The notes beneath the pieces are model-generated. The model made no database searches and was not told the origin of the DNA. It was given only the letters and a program-made list of their open reading frames with translations. From Clostridia bacterium (GTDB lineage Bacteria > Bacillota > Clostridia > Christensenellales > CAG-138), in contig JAFPWD010000037.1 in the NCBI GenBank assembly GCA_017395105.1, positions 1 to 44,489 on the forward strand: 44,489 nucleotides of DNA, given 5' to 3'. Positions 23,072-31,608 of the stretch are shown here, piece after piece; position 1 is the first letter of the stretch; the number at the start of each line of letters is the position of its first letter. The position numbers and the translations under genes were made by a program.

Positions 23072-26000
23072 TTATTTGAACACGCCGCCGTTTGCGACGT
23101 TGATCGCATCCGCTTCGGCCTCGAGCGCAGCCCAATCCGCCTCGGTCAGATGCATAACGTACATGATATTCTGCTTGCAGTAGGCGGGGCGCTCCAAAAG
23201 ATTGGTGCGAAGCTTTTCGATCTCGCTGCGCCAATGCTCCATGCTGACGGGATGCCCCCAACGCGCTATCTGACGGGACAGCTCGGGCTCGATCTCGGCC
23301 GCCATGCTCTCAAGAAGGGGGATCAGGCGGTCGTTGTTGAGGTAATATTTTGAAACGTAGATATAGCGAACGAGGAAATCATGCCGCCATTTTTCGTTGG
23401 ATTCAAGGCCGCAGAAAAGATCCATCTGGCTCAGCGAGCCGTTCGCACTCGGAACGCCCTTGGGGTCGAAATAGCAGTGCAGCACGTCGCCCATCGCGCT
23501 TGTGAGCGCGAAGTCGGAGTCGTAGAAGATGGCTCTCCAGCGCACGGCGTAGTCCGTTGTGCGCCAATACTTCTGGTTGAACATATCCGCATCGGTCAGA
23601 TACTGCCTTGCGATAAGATAGTCCATGATGCTCTCGGCATCCACCCATTTGGTGAACTCGGCATAGCGCGCGTCGGTCATGGGGATAACCGTGTCGTTCT
23701 GAACGGCATAGGCGCGAACGCGCAGGAAGTCGGCATTCGAGCCCTCAAGCTCAACGGTGTTGCGCTTGATGATGTTCGCCGTGTCGGGGTCAACGCCGTA
23801 ATGGGTCTCGAGGTAGTCCTCGTTCATATTCTCCTTGAGGTCGTAAAGCCCCCAATATTCGCCGTTTATGTAAACAACGCAGAACCTTGCCGCCGAAGCA
23901 TCCAGATTCATGTCGAGAACGGCGGTGCTTGCAAACGAATCGCGGATGCGGGCGTTCGACCAATCCTGACCCGCGTTGCGAAGGGTGATGCTCGAATACT
24001 TGGTGAAGTAGTCGCTTCCGAAGAAGGGGTAGGAAACGCCGGAGCGGCCGTAGCCTGCGCGGAAGTAGATGCCGAGCGATTTCTGCGGATACTTTCTGGT
24101 GGACGCGCCCGAAACGCGCACGCCCGCATGGGTCTCAAGCCCGAGCGTGCCGTCCGTTTCAAAGAACTGCATGTGGCATTCGCGCTCAACGACCGGCACG
24201 AAGGGGCTGTCGATCGCATACATCTCGGAAAAATCGTTTTTGTCCATGCAGAGCGTGACTACGGGCAGGGTGTGCTTCTGCTCGAAAAGATAGGTCGCGG
24301 TCGCATCCTCGCTTATGAGCGCGCCCGAAGCTACGCTTGCCGCGCGAAGCACGGTGTTTGAATTTATGCTTATGGGTGCAGTATAAACGGGGCTTTCCTC
24401 GGTGGGCCTGCTGCCGTCGAGCGTGTAGTGTATCTCGGCATTTTCATCGCTCGCCGTGAGCGAAACCGTGAAGGGCGAAGTTCTGTAAAGCTCGGTATCG
24501 GAGATTACGGGAACGGGGGAGTAGGCGGTGAAGCTTGCATCGGAATTCCTCGTGCCCTTGGTGGCGGTGGTGAAGAAAACGCGCTCGCCGCCCTCGGAGC
24601 CCGCGCTTCTGCCGCTCGTTACGCCGCAGCGCAGTGCGCCCGTTTCAAAAAAATCGACTATTCCGCCTTCGCCGTTCGTAAGATACAGCGTTTCGCCGGA
24701 GGGGGAGATCGAAAACGGCGCGGGATTCGCCCATTCCTTGTTGATCTTAGATGTGCAGTTTATCGCGATATAGCCGCCGGCGGGGATCGTCTGCGCGGAG
24801 AGATCGTGCTTGTTTAGGTCGCTTCCGCTGTCCGAAAGATGCCAGCCCGCAAGGGAAATTGCCTCGGCGGTGGGGTTATGAAGCTCCACCCAGTCCAGCT
24901 CGCCGCTGCGGGGGGCGCTTACCGCGCTTACCTCGCTGATATAAACAGAAGAGGGGTTGAAGCCTCCAACCCCCATAGGCTCGGCAAAGCCGGCGGAACT
25001 GTTCTTTTCACCCGGAGTGGGCTTGGCGTAGTAGAGGATGCCACCGTCCTCGCCGCGGCCGATAGAAACGTTTGGATTGAGCTGCTCGGGGAAGGCTATG
25101 CCGTCCTTGCGCATGCCGTTGTAGTTGAAAAGGAAGATGCCCGCATCGCTCAGGGAGAGCTTGAACGAGGCGTGGACCTCGCTATCGCCCACCACGTCCT
25201 TGCCCGAAAGCAGGATAACGGTGTATTCGCCCGCGCCGAGAGTAATGTCCGGAAGCGCCCATTTGGAGGGATTGTCCGCACTGTCGGAAAGATAGTAGCC
25301 GAGAAGCGAAACGGGCGATGCCGATGCGTTGTAAAGCTCCACCCAGTCTGGACGGTCGCCATCGTGGTCGATAAGGTCGAACTGATTGTCGATCAGAACC
25401 TCGTTTATGCGAATTGGATCGCTCTGATCCATGTTGTGCCAGGAAAAATCGCTGAAGGCGGCGCTTTCGGCGTTCGCCTTGCACGGGGTGGGCACGCCGG
25501 TGTAGGCAACGCCCGTGCCATAGCGGATAGCGCAAACGGGCTCGGGCATATCCGCGGGAAGCTCCATGCTTGAAACGAGATAGCCGCCGCGCGTGAACAG
25601 ATATGCGCCGCTCTCGATGGAGCTGATTTTGAAGGTGGCGTTGAAGATGGGGCAAACGGTGCCGCTATCGATGTTCTCGCCGTAAAGCGCATCGCCAATG
25701 AAGCCCGAGCCCTGAAGCAGCGCAACAGCATAGCCGCCGGGAGCGATCTCATACTGCGGGAAGCGCCATTTATCCGCTTTGGTGTAATCGTCGGAAAGGT
25801 AATAAGAGCCGAGATCGACGGCCTTGTCGGAATTGTTGAAAACCTCGATAAACCCGCCTTCGCCGCGCTTGACCTCGCTGATGATGAGCCCGTCCGGATT
25901 CTCCACTGCGGGCGGCACGGTCGCGGGTGCGGCGCTTGCATCGGCGCTCTGTGTGGGGGATGCCGAATTCTGCGGCGTGTTGGGGTTGGCCTTGCCCGAG

Positions 26001-26128
26001 CCGTAGTTGCGGTCATACCAAATAAGGAAGAACGCCGCGCCGCCAAGCAGAACGAGCGCAAGCAGCACGATCAGCACCTTGGTAAGAGCAGAGCTCCCCT
26101 TTGAAGATCTATTCGATTCCTTATACAT
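23072..26128 (-). CDS. Membrane-anchored CotH-type kinase with three lamin-tail domains
   Basis: This 1018-residue protein has a short cytoplasmic N-terminus, one hydrophobic segment (about residues 17-37) and a long extracellular part. Three lamin-tail-like (LTD) beta-sandwiches follow at roughly 76-190, 237-345 and 390-500, recognised by repeats of ISEV...WVELYN...LxGYYLSD. A chitobiase/FN3-like module lies at about 530-605 (IHYTLDGSRPTEESPVY). The C-terminal 620-980 is a CotH domain with the VRVSGASTRKYPQKSLGIYF motif, NGEYWGLYDLKENMNEDYL, and the metal-binding Asp in AIFYDSDF. CotH proteins are Fam20-like kinases; in spore formers CotH phosphorylates coat proteins, while LTD-CotH fusions are common surface proteins of Clostridia. 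It may phosphorylate surface proteins such as those encoded here, which is inference. It is monocistronic, with an AAAAGGAG SD. Confidence 0.88.
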   Translation of the reverse strand: MYKESNRSSKGSSALTKVLIVLLALVLLGGAAFFLIWYDRNYGSGKANPNTPQNSASPTQSADASAAPATVPPAVENPDGLIISEVKRGEGGFIEVFNNSDKAVDLGSYYLSDDYTKADKWRFPQYEIAPGGYAVALLQGSGFIGDALYGENIDSGTVCPIFNATFKISSIESGAYLFTRGGYLVSSMELPADMPEPVCAIRYGTGVAYTGVPTPCKANAESAAFSDFSWHNMDQSDPIRINEVLIDNQFDLIDHDGDRPDWVELYNASASPVSLLGYYLSDSADNPSKWALPDITLGAGEYTVILLSGKDVVGDSEVHASFKLSLSDAGIFLFNYNGMRKDGIAFPEQLNPNVSIGRGEDGGILYYAKPTPGEKNSSAGFAEPMGVGGFNPSSVYISEVSAVSAPRSGELDWVELHNPTAEAISLAGWHLSDSGSDLNKHDLSAQTIPAGGYIAINCTSKINKEWANPAPFSISPSGETLYLTNGEGGIVDFFETGALRCGVTSGRSAGSEGGERVFFTTATKGTRNSDASFTAYSPVPVISDTELYRTSPFTVSLTASDENAEIHYTLDGSRPTEESPVYTAPISINSNTVLRAASVASGALISEDATATYLFEQKHTLPVVTLCMDKNDFSEMYAIDSPFVPVVERECHMQFFETDGTLGLETHAGVRVSGASTRKYPQKSLGIYFRAGYGRSGVSYPFFGSDYFTKYSSITLRNAGQDWSNARIRDSFASTAVLDMNLDASAARFCVVYINGEYWGLYDLKENMNEDYLETHYGVDPDTANIIKRNTVELEGSNADFLRVRAYAVQNDTVIPMTDARYAEFTKWVDAESIMDYLIARQYLTDADMFNQKYWRTTDYAVRWRAIFYDSDFALTSAMGDVLHCYFDPKGVPSANGSLSQMDLFCGLESNEKWRHDFLVRYIYVSKYYLNNDRLIPLLESMAAEIEPELSRQIARWGHPVSMEHWRSEIEKLRTNLLERPAYCKQNIMYVMHLTEADWAALEAEADAINVANGGVFK

Positions 26129-26475
26129 TCAAAACTCCTTTTGACTCCTTCTTTATGCTTTACGCGCCTTTTTTGCGCCGTGAAAGCCGCGAACGTCGGA
26201 AAACGCCGACAGTCATCAAGCATATTATACACCGCGAATGCGCAAAATAAAAGAGCATCGCGCATAAAAAATGCCGATTTGTGAATGGATTATGGCAGAT
26301 GCGGCGATTTTGGAAATAAAATATTTTGGCAGGCATAGAGTGGTAACGGGAATAGAGGGGTGTCGAACGGCGGATGGCGGAGAGTTTGTGTATAGTGAAC
26401 AGTGAATAGTTGAGGTAGAAATTCCCGAGGGAATTTCTCTCAAGTTTATTTTAAGGGAAAGAGAGAAAAACAAAC
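26129..26475. other. Divergent intergenic region between CotH and the deacetylase-like gene
   Basis: This 347-bp region must hold promoters for both directions. On the minus strand a perfect TATAAT (26224-26229) lies about 95 nt before the CotH start, but its -35 is poor. On the plus strand I see no convincing -35/-10 pair. It also contains copy 2 of the dispersed hairpin repeat (26401-26438) directly before the SD of the rightward gene. No gene or RNA is recognised. Confidence 0.5.
26401..26438. repeat. Dispersed hairpin repeat, copy 2
   Basis: It starts AGTGAATAGTTGAGGT like copy 1 and contains GAAATTCCC-GA-GGGAATTTC, a perfect 9-bp inverted repeat. Relative to copy 1 the loop changed while the stem stayed paired, which suggests selection for the hairpin. 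The 10 bases before it (26391-26400) carry a further partial AGTGAA. Confidence 0.65.
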
Positions 26476-27228
26476 ATGAAGAAGAAAGAACAGAATAACA
26501 ATATCGGCAGTGCATTGGCGCGCATTGCCAAGAACGCGGCGGCAAACGCGCTGCTTTTTGCCATCGCGCTGGGGCTTTTTCTTGCGCTCGGGCTTCGCGG
26601 CGAGGGAGCGGCCTCGGCCGCGAGCGCCGCTCCGCTCGGCTTCACCGAGGGTCTTAGGGTGAATACGGCGGTCTACAGGGGAAAAAATGGTGCGAAGGCC
26701 GCGCTTCTGATTGCGGCGGGCTGGGATGCGGCTGCGCTTGAAAATATAGCGGAAACGCTTGAAAAATCGAACTGCCGCGCCACCTTTGCGCTGAGCCTTG
26801 AGACGGTATCGGCAAGGCCGCAGCTCGTATCAAGGCTCGCTCGCGCGGGGCATGAGCTTGCGGTTTCCTCGCAGGGTGCGGAGGATAAGCCGTTTGACGA
26901 GCTGATGACGGAGCTTTCCGAGGCCGTGCGCCTGATCGAAGCGGCGGCGGGGGAGAGGCCGAAGCTGATTTACGCGGGCAGGAGTGACACGCTGACTCGA
27001 GCGGCGCGAAGGCTTGAGCTGACTGCGGTGAAGGGCAGCATCGATCTTATTTGCGAAAGAGGGGGCGCGGCGGAGATATTGAGCCGCGCAAGGGGCAATA
27101 TTTCGGGCGGCGATATAGTGGTCTGCGCCCCGACAGCCGCCTTTTCGGAGTCACTTTCGGATATTTTGGAATATTTTTCTCTTTCGGGCTTGACGGCGGC
27201 AACTGTAAGCGGTACAATATACGATTGA
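26476..27228 (+). CDS. Degenerate polysaccharide-deacetylase-like membrane protein (YlxY-like)
   Basis: This 250-residue protein has an N-terminal anchor (about residues 22-45) and a NodB-like domain recognisable by its frame: AALLIAAGWDAAALENIAETLEK at the first strand and helix, RATFALS where deacetylases have ATFF, and LVSRLARAGHELAVSS in place of 'AGHEIGNHS'. The metal ligands are missing: the HxxxH expected after GHE has become SQGAED, and the catalytic Asp pair after the first strand is absent. It is therefore probably not an active deacetylase. In Bacillus the deacetylase-like ylxY precedes the M16 protease gene mlpA, and the same order holds here, which supports the assignment. A purine-rich AAGGGAAAGAGAG stretch precedes the ATG. 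Confidence 0.7.
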   Translation: MKKKEQNNNIGSALARIAKNAAANALLFAIALGLFLALGLRGEGAASAASAAPLGFTEGLRVNTAVYRGKNGAKAALLIAAGWDAAALENIAETLEKSNCRATFALSLETVSARPQLVSRLARAGHELAVSSQGAEDKPFDELMTELSEAVRLIEAAAGERPKLIYAGRSDTLTRAARRLELTAVKGSIDLICERGGAAEILSRARGNISGGDIVVCAPTAAFSESLSDILEYFSLSGLTAATVSGTIYD

Positions 27229-27263
27229 GAAGATATGCTTTGTTGAACAAAAGCAAAAGAGGA

Positions 27264-28598
27264 ATGAAAAGGAACGGAAATTTGATTTACAGAAAAACCC
27301 TGCCGAACGGTCTTAGGATCATCGGCGAAACAATGGAAAACTACCGCTCGGTATCGATCGGCTGCTGGGTCAAGGCGGGCACGATCTACGAAAACCACGC
27401 GCTCTCGGGCGGACAAACGCTTGAAGCGGGCACCGAATGCGGCATCTCGCATTTTATCGAGCACATGCTTTTTAAGGGCACCGAAAAGCACTCCGCCGAG
27501 GAGCTGGCGGAGCTTATGGACCTGCTCGGCGGCAATATGAACGCCTTCACAAGCAAGGACTGCACCTGCTTTTATGCCAAGGTGACGGAGGACAGCTTGC
27601 GTGAGGCGGTGGAGCTGATAGCGGAGATCGTTTGCACGTCCAAGCTCGATAAGGACGATATCGAGCGCGAAAAGGGCGTTGTTTTGGAGGAAATATCCAT
27701 GAACAACGACACGCCCGAGGACGTTGTTCACGAGGCGCTTTGCTCGCTCTACTATGCAGGCGATCCGCTCGCCTACCCCGTGCTCGGCTCGGAGGAAAGC
27801 GTCGGAGCGTTTTCGCGAGAAATGATCCGCGCGTATATGGCAAGCGTTTACCGACCGCAGAACGTGGTGATCGCCGCTGCGGGCAATTTCGATTTCGACG
27901 CGCTCGTTCGGGCGGTCGAGAGCTCATTCGATTTCTCGGGGATCGAAAATGCGAAGGACTGCCGCGCGGGAACGGCTGTTTTGTGTGCGCTCGGGGCTTC
28001 CGATACGCGCTTTGACTTCATTGAAAAGGATATCGAGCAGATGCACATTGCGCTCGCCTTCCCGGGATTTTCCTACGTTTCGACGGGGTATTATCCGCTG
28101 CTCGTGCTGAATAATATCGTTGGCGGAAGCATGAGCTCAAGGCTGTTTCAGAGCATAAGGGAGCGCAGCGGCATGGCATACTCGGTGTATTCCTCGCCCT
28201 CATCCTATAATAACAGCGGCTATTTCACCCTCTACGCGGGAACGGGCGAAAAGCAGGCGGCTAAGGTGCTTGAAATGATGCTCGATGAATACGGCGAAAT
28301 TCTGAAAAACGGCGTAACAAGCGACGAGATCGAGCGCAGCAAGCGCCAGATCAGAACCGCCTTCATTCTCGGCAGGGAGAATTCGTCCTCCCACGCATCC
28401 TCCCTCGGCAGGCGCGAGCTTTTCGGTCTGCCCCACCGCTCGGACGATGAGACGCTTGCGCTGATCGACGGCGTGAGTGCGGATGACGTTCACGCGATCC
28501 TTCCCGAGGTCTGCGCCTTCTCGAAAATGCGCGCGGTCGCGGTAGGAAGGCTCGAGCGAAGCCGCGGCGAGCTTTTGGAGCTTCTCAAGAGCCGATAA
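27264..28598 (+). CDS. mlpA: M16 family zinc protease (MlpA/processing-peptidase type)
   Basis: This 444-residue insulinase-like peptidase carries the inverted zinc motif HFIEH at residues 63-67 (HxxEH), with the third zinc ligand expected near Glu142/143 in REKGVVLEEI. The C-terminal half has the inactive domain with the R/Y pair region SIRERSGMAYSVYS. Its size fits the 410-440 residues usual for bacterial M16B enzymes. The ATG at 27264 has a rather close AAGAGG; a TTG at 27282 with AAAAGGAACGG upstream is an alternative start that would remove six residues. In Bacillus the homologue lies downstream of ylxY, as here. An insert of roughly ten residues (about 45-56) before the zinc motif is unusual. 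Confidence 0.88.
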   Translation: MKRNGNLIYRKTLPNGLRIIGETMENYRSVSIGCWVKAGTIYENHALSGGQTLEAGTECGISHFIEHMLFKGTEKHSAEELAELMDLLGGNMNAFTSKDCTCFYAKVTEDSLREAVELIAEIVCTSKLDKDDIEREKGVVLEEISMNNDTPEDVVHEALCSLYYAGDPLAYPVLGSEESVGAFSREMIRAYMASVYRPQNVVIAAAGNFDFDALVRAVESSFDFSGIENAKDCRAGTAVLCALGASDTRFDFIEKDIEQMHIALAFPGFSYVSTGYYPLLVLNNIVGGSMSSRLFQSIRERSGMAYSVYSSPSSYNNSGYFTLYAGTGEKQAAKVLEMMLDEYGEILKNGVTSDEIERSKRQIRTAFILGRENSSSHASSLGRRELFGLPHRSDDETLALIDGVSADDVHAILPEVCAFSKMRAVAVGRLERSRGELLELLKSR

Positions 28599-28634
28599 AG
28601 CAAAAAACGATTACGAATTGATGTGTGAGGAAAT

Positions 28635-29027
28635 ATGGAAGCTATGGACAAGCTTGAAAGAATATTTGAAATGCAAAACCTTCTGGATACCGATATTCGC
28701 CAAAAGCGGCAGCTTGAGTTTTCTCGGGAGGAGTGGATGCAGAAGGAGGTGCTTGCGATGCTCAGCGAGCTTTCCGAGGTGCTCGATGAGGTCAACTTCA
28801 AATGGTGGAAGAATAAAAAGCCCGTGGATACCGAAGCGCTTCAGGGCGAATTGGTGGACATTCTGCACTTCTTCGTGAGCATGTGCCTTCACGCCGGGCT
28901 CAGCGCCGAAACACTGTATGAAAAATACATGATGAAAAATAAAGAGAATTTCGACAGGCAGTACGGCAGAAGCGAAAAGAAGGGCTACGAGATAGAGCCT
29001 TGCGCCGAGTGCGGCGGCGAGAGCTGA
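28635..29027 (+). CDS. Dimeric dUTP diphosphatase (all-alpha NTP pyrophosphatase)
   Basis: This 130-residue all-helical protein belongs to the dimeric dUTPase/MazG superfamily, hydrolysing dUTP to dUMP and pyrophosphate and so keeping uracil out of DNA. The metal-binding residues follow the pattern of the family: EWMQKEVLAMLSELSEVLDEVNFKWWK (about residues 32-58) gives the ExxE motif, and GELVDILHFFVSMCL (about 75-89) gives ExxD. The C-terminal KYMMKNKENFDRQYG is also typical. It ends in a Cys-containing tail (CAECGGES). It lies 36 nt after mlpA and 13 nt before the HlyD-like gene, within one rightward cluster. A weak TGAGG SD precedes the ATG; a second ATG at 28644 is possible. Confidence 0.85.
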   Translation: MEAMDKLERIFEMQNLLDTDIRQKRQLEFSREEWMQKEVLAMLSELSEVLDEVNFKWWKNKKPVDTEALQGELVDILHFFVSMCLHAGLSAETLYEKYMMKNKENFDRQYGRSEKKGYEIEPCAECGGES

Positions 29028-29040
29028 GCGGAGGGCGAAA

Positions 29041-30270
29041 ATGGAGGTTCTTTACATACATAAAAAAAAGCGCAGGCGCTTTAAAAAATCGGTGCTTGCC
29101 GTTGTTGCGCTCTGCCTTATCGCGGCGATGCTTTTGCTGCTTGTGTTCATGCATTTCGGCGGCTCCGAGGGCAAGGTGCGCACAGCGAGCATCGAGACCG
29201 AAAGCAGCGTTTCTGCGGTCATAATCAGGAATGAAAGCATCGTTTCGGGCGGCGAATACGGCATCGCAGACCGCTATCTCTCCGAGGGGCAGCGGGTGCG
29301 TGCGGGCGAGCGCGTTATGGACGTTTACAAGCTCGGCTTCAGCCGCGAGATACCGCTTTCGCTTTGGCAAACGCGGCAGGATATCTATAAGGCTCAGCTC
29401 GAGGTGCTCGGCGAAGCGCGCGACGTGGAGCTTCGCAATTACGATAACCACGTTGAAAAAACCATCCACGAGATATCGGATGCGGTGCTCATCGGTGAGG
29501 ATGGGGACGTGCTCGAATTGAAAAACGAGCTGACGGCGCTTTTGACGGATCGTGCCGAATATCTAAGATCGTCGGTTCAGGAAACGGAGACCCTGCGCGC
29601 GCTTTACAGGCTGCAGGAGGAGCGCGAGCAGTCCATCGCCGATTCGCGCGTATCGCTCATTGCCGAGGGCAGCGGGCGGGTGAGCTATTATTTCGACGAT
29701 TACTCCGTGGCGCTCAATGCGGATAAGCTTTCAAACGCTTCCGCGGAGCTTATCGATTCCATAGTTAAAAAGAACGGCAAATCGCTCAAATGGATGGGCA
29801 GCTCCAAGACAGGCGCGTATCGCCTCGTGGATGAAAACGAATGGTATATTGCGTTCACAACCCCCGCTTCACAGGGCATGAGGGTGGTCGAGGGCGCAGT
29901 CTATCCGATCAACATCGCGGGCTACGGCGAATTTACGGGCATTGGCGAGGCAAGCTTCATCAGCGGTCAGCGCGTTGTGAACCTGATAAGGGTCGATGCG
30001 CCGCTCGGCGGACTGATCGACGTTCGCACGGTGAGAGCCAAGATAACCTTCGCCTTCGAGGGGCTGCGCGTTGAAAAGAGGGCGGTTCAGCTCAAGGACG
30101 GAGAGCCATACGTTGAGATCATGATCGACGGCAAGCGCACGGGCGTTTACGTAAACGTTCATTCCGAGGATGGCAGCGGAGCGATTGTGAGCGCAAGGAA
30201 CACCGCCAACGCGCCGCTCGGGGAAGGAGTCAAGTATTGGATACCGAAAAAAAGCATTTTCAAGAAATAA
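29041..30270 (+). CDS. HlyD-like membrane-anchored protein of the division cluster
   Basis: This 409-residue protein has a very basic N-terminus (KKKRRRFKK), a single hydrophobic segment (about 18-38) and an extracytoplasmic part resembling HlyD adaptor proteins: a biotinyl/barrel-sandwich half (YLSEGQRVRAGERVMDVY, about 80-100), a helical stretch (about 110-210), then the second half of the lipoyl-like fold (RVSLIAEGSGRVSYYFD). Such proteins regularly precede yggS-sepF-divIVA in Clostridia, where the function is unknown and no cognate transporter is present. Its last 34 bases overlap the start of yggS. GGAGG lies 6 nt before the ATG. Confidence 0.7.
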   Translation: MEVLYIHKKKRRRFKKSVLAVVALCLIAAMLLLLVFMHFGGSEGKVRTASIETESSVSAVIIRNESIVSGGEYGIADRYLSEGQRVRAGERVMDVYKLGFSREIPLSLWQTRQDIYKAQLEVLGEARDVELRNYDNHVEKTIHEISDAVLIGEDGDVLELKNELTALLTDRAEYLRSSVQETETLRALYRLQEEREQSIADSRVSLIAEGSGRVSYYFDDYSVALNADKLSNASAELIDSIVKKNGKSLKWMGSSKTGAYRLVDENEWYIAFTTPASQGMRVVEGAVYPINIAGYGEFTGIGEASFISGQRVVNLIRVDAPLGGLIDVRTVRAKITFAFEGLRVEKRAVQLKDGEPYVEIMIDGKRTGVYVNVHSEDGSGAIVSARNTANAPLGEGVKYWIPKKSIFKK

Positions 30271-30950
30271 TGAACGGGATCGCCGAGGCCGCCGATAGGG
30301 CGGGCAGAAGCGCAGGCGAGATAAGGCTCGTTGGAGCAACGAAGTTCAAGTCGCCCGAGCAGATTCGCCCCGTTATCGAGGCGGGACTTTGCGAGGTCGG
30401 CGAAAACCGCGCTCAGGAATTCAACGAGAAATACGATTTTTTCATGGAATGCGGCGTAAAAACGCATTTCATAGGCGCATTGCAGACCAATAAGGCAAAA
30501 TACCTTGTTGGAAGGGCGGCGCTGATCCAATCGGTGGACAGGCTCGAGCTTGCCGCCGAGATAAACAGACTTGCGATGCGTAAAAGCCTCGTTCAGCCGA
30601 TACTCATAGAGGTGAATATCGGCGGCGAGGAGCAGAAATCAGGCATCGCCCCGAACGAGCTTCGGGAGTTGCTCTCGGTAGTTTCCGAGATGCCCGGCGT
30701 TTGCGTCAACGGCCTCATGTGCGTTCCTCCCGCTGTAAGCGAGGATGAGGCGCGTGGCTATTTTGCGCGAATGAGGGAGCTTTTTCTGCAAATTCGAGAT
30801 GAAAACATCCCGAATATCGTAATGAAGGAGCTTTCAATGGGCATGAGCGGGGATTATAAGGCCGCGATCCTTGAGGGCTCGACGATGGTGCGGATCGGCT
30901 CCGCCCTCTTCGGCGCAAGGCCGGCGGCAGGATCGCCTTCGGCTCACTGA
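30237..30950 (+). CDS. yggS: YggS/PLPBP family pyridoxal-phosphate-binding protein
   Basis: This 237-residue single-domain PLP-binding protein (PLPBP; YlmE in Bacillus) manages pyridoxal phosphate balance and has no known catalytic activity. The PLP lysine sits in LVGATKFKSPEQI (Lys near 36); HFIGALQTNKAKYL and SMGMSGDYKAAI are the other family signatures, the latter forming the phosphate-binding loop. The start is a TTG at 30237: AAGGAG (30224-30229) is exactly 7 nt upstream, whereas the ATG at 30270 has no SD and would remove the first helix. It overlaps the end of the HlyD-like gene by 34 bp. It belongs to the yggS-sepF-divIVA division cluster. Confidence 0.92.
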   Translation: MDTEKKHFQEIMNGIAEAADRAGRSAGEIRLVGATKFKSPEQIRPVIEAGLCEVGENRAQEFNEKYDFFMECGVKTHFIGALQTNKAKYLVGRAALIQSVDRLELAAEINRLAMRKSLVQPILIEVNIGGEEQKSGIAPNELRELLSVVSEMPGVCVNGLMCVPPAVSEDEARGYFARMRELFLQIRDENIPNIVMKELSMGMSGDYKAAILEGSTMVRIGSALFGARPAAGSPSAH

Positions 30951-31025
30951 GCCAAAGGCGAAGGGCGGAGTTGCCACCGCCGATTTTCTCCAAGCGCCAA
31001 CAGATAAATTTAGGAGGAAACCGAT

Positions 31026-31469
31026 ATGGCAAATGCAATCAGAAAGTTTTGGAACTCGCTGATGGAGGTCGAGGAGGATTGGGAAAGTGAGCTTGACTAT
31101 CCCGAGGAGCAGCGCGAAAGCTACAGCTATGAATACGAAGAGCCCGAGCAGGAGCGCAGGCAAAGCACCAGAAGGAGCAATCAGGCAAACGTTACCGCCT
31201 TCCCCGGCGCATACAGCGGAAAGTTGATAGTCTACCGTCCCGTAAGCTATGAGGACACGCAGAATATCATCGACAATCTCAAGGCTCAAAAGGCCGTCAT
31301 CGTGAACATGGAGCAGATCGACGTTGAGGTCGCGCAGCGCATACTGGACTTTATGTCCGGTGCGAGCTACGCAGTCAACGGCAGAGTCTACAAGGTTTCA
31401 TCGAGAATATTCATAGTTGCTCCGGCGAATATCAATATCGTAGGCAGCTCCGACGGTTCAGGGGAGTAA
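31026..31469 (+). CDS. sepF: Cell division protein SepF
   Basis: This 147-residue protein has an N-terminal amphipathic membrane-binding helix (MANAIRKFWNSLM), an acidic Tyr/Glu-rich linker (about 15-50) and a conserved SepF core (about 60-140) with KLIVYRPVSYEDTQNIIDNL, KAVIVNMEQID and QRILDFMSGASYAVNGRVYKVS. SepF polymerises and ties FtsZ filaments to the membrane at the septum. AGGAGG lies 8 nt before the ATG. It follows yggS by 75 nt; that gap starts with a GGCTC/GAGCC hairpin around the yggS stop codon. Confidence 0.96.
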   Translation: MANAIRKFWNSLMEVEEDWESELDYPEEQRESYSYEYEEPEQERRQSTRRSNQANVTAFPGAYSGKLIVYRPVSYEDTQNIIDNLKAQKAVIVNMEQIDVEVAQRILDFMSGASYAVNGRVYKVSSRIFIVAPANINIVGSSDGSGE

Positions 31470-31608
31470 TGCAATAAGCTTTAGCTTCCGTCAAGGATGA
31501 CGGGTGCCGCAATGCCGAGGGTGCGGAGCAAGGGCAGCCGACGGGATAAAAACCGACCGAGCCCGCACCTCAAGCAAATGAAGCATATCAACCGAAAAGG
31601 AAGAAATT

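Noticed and set aside
31470..31608. T-box-like element before divIVA (GGGTG and GGGTGCGG segments)
   Set aside because: The gap is only 139 nt, the AGGGTGGNACCGCG core is not matched, and the following gene is not an aminoacyl-tRNA synthetase.
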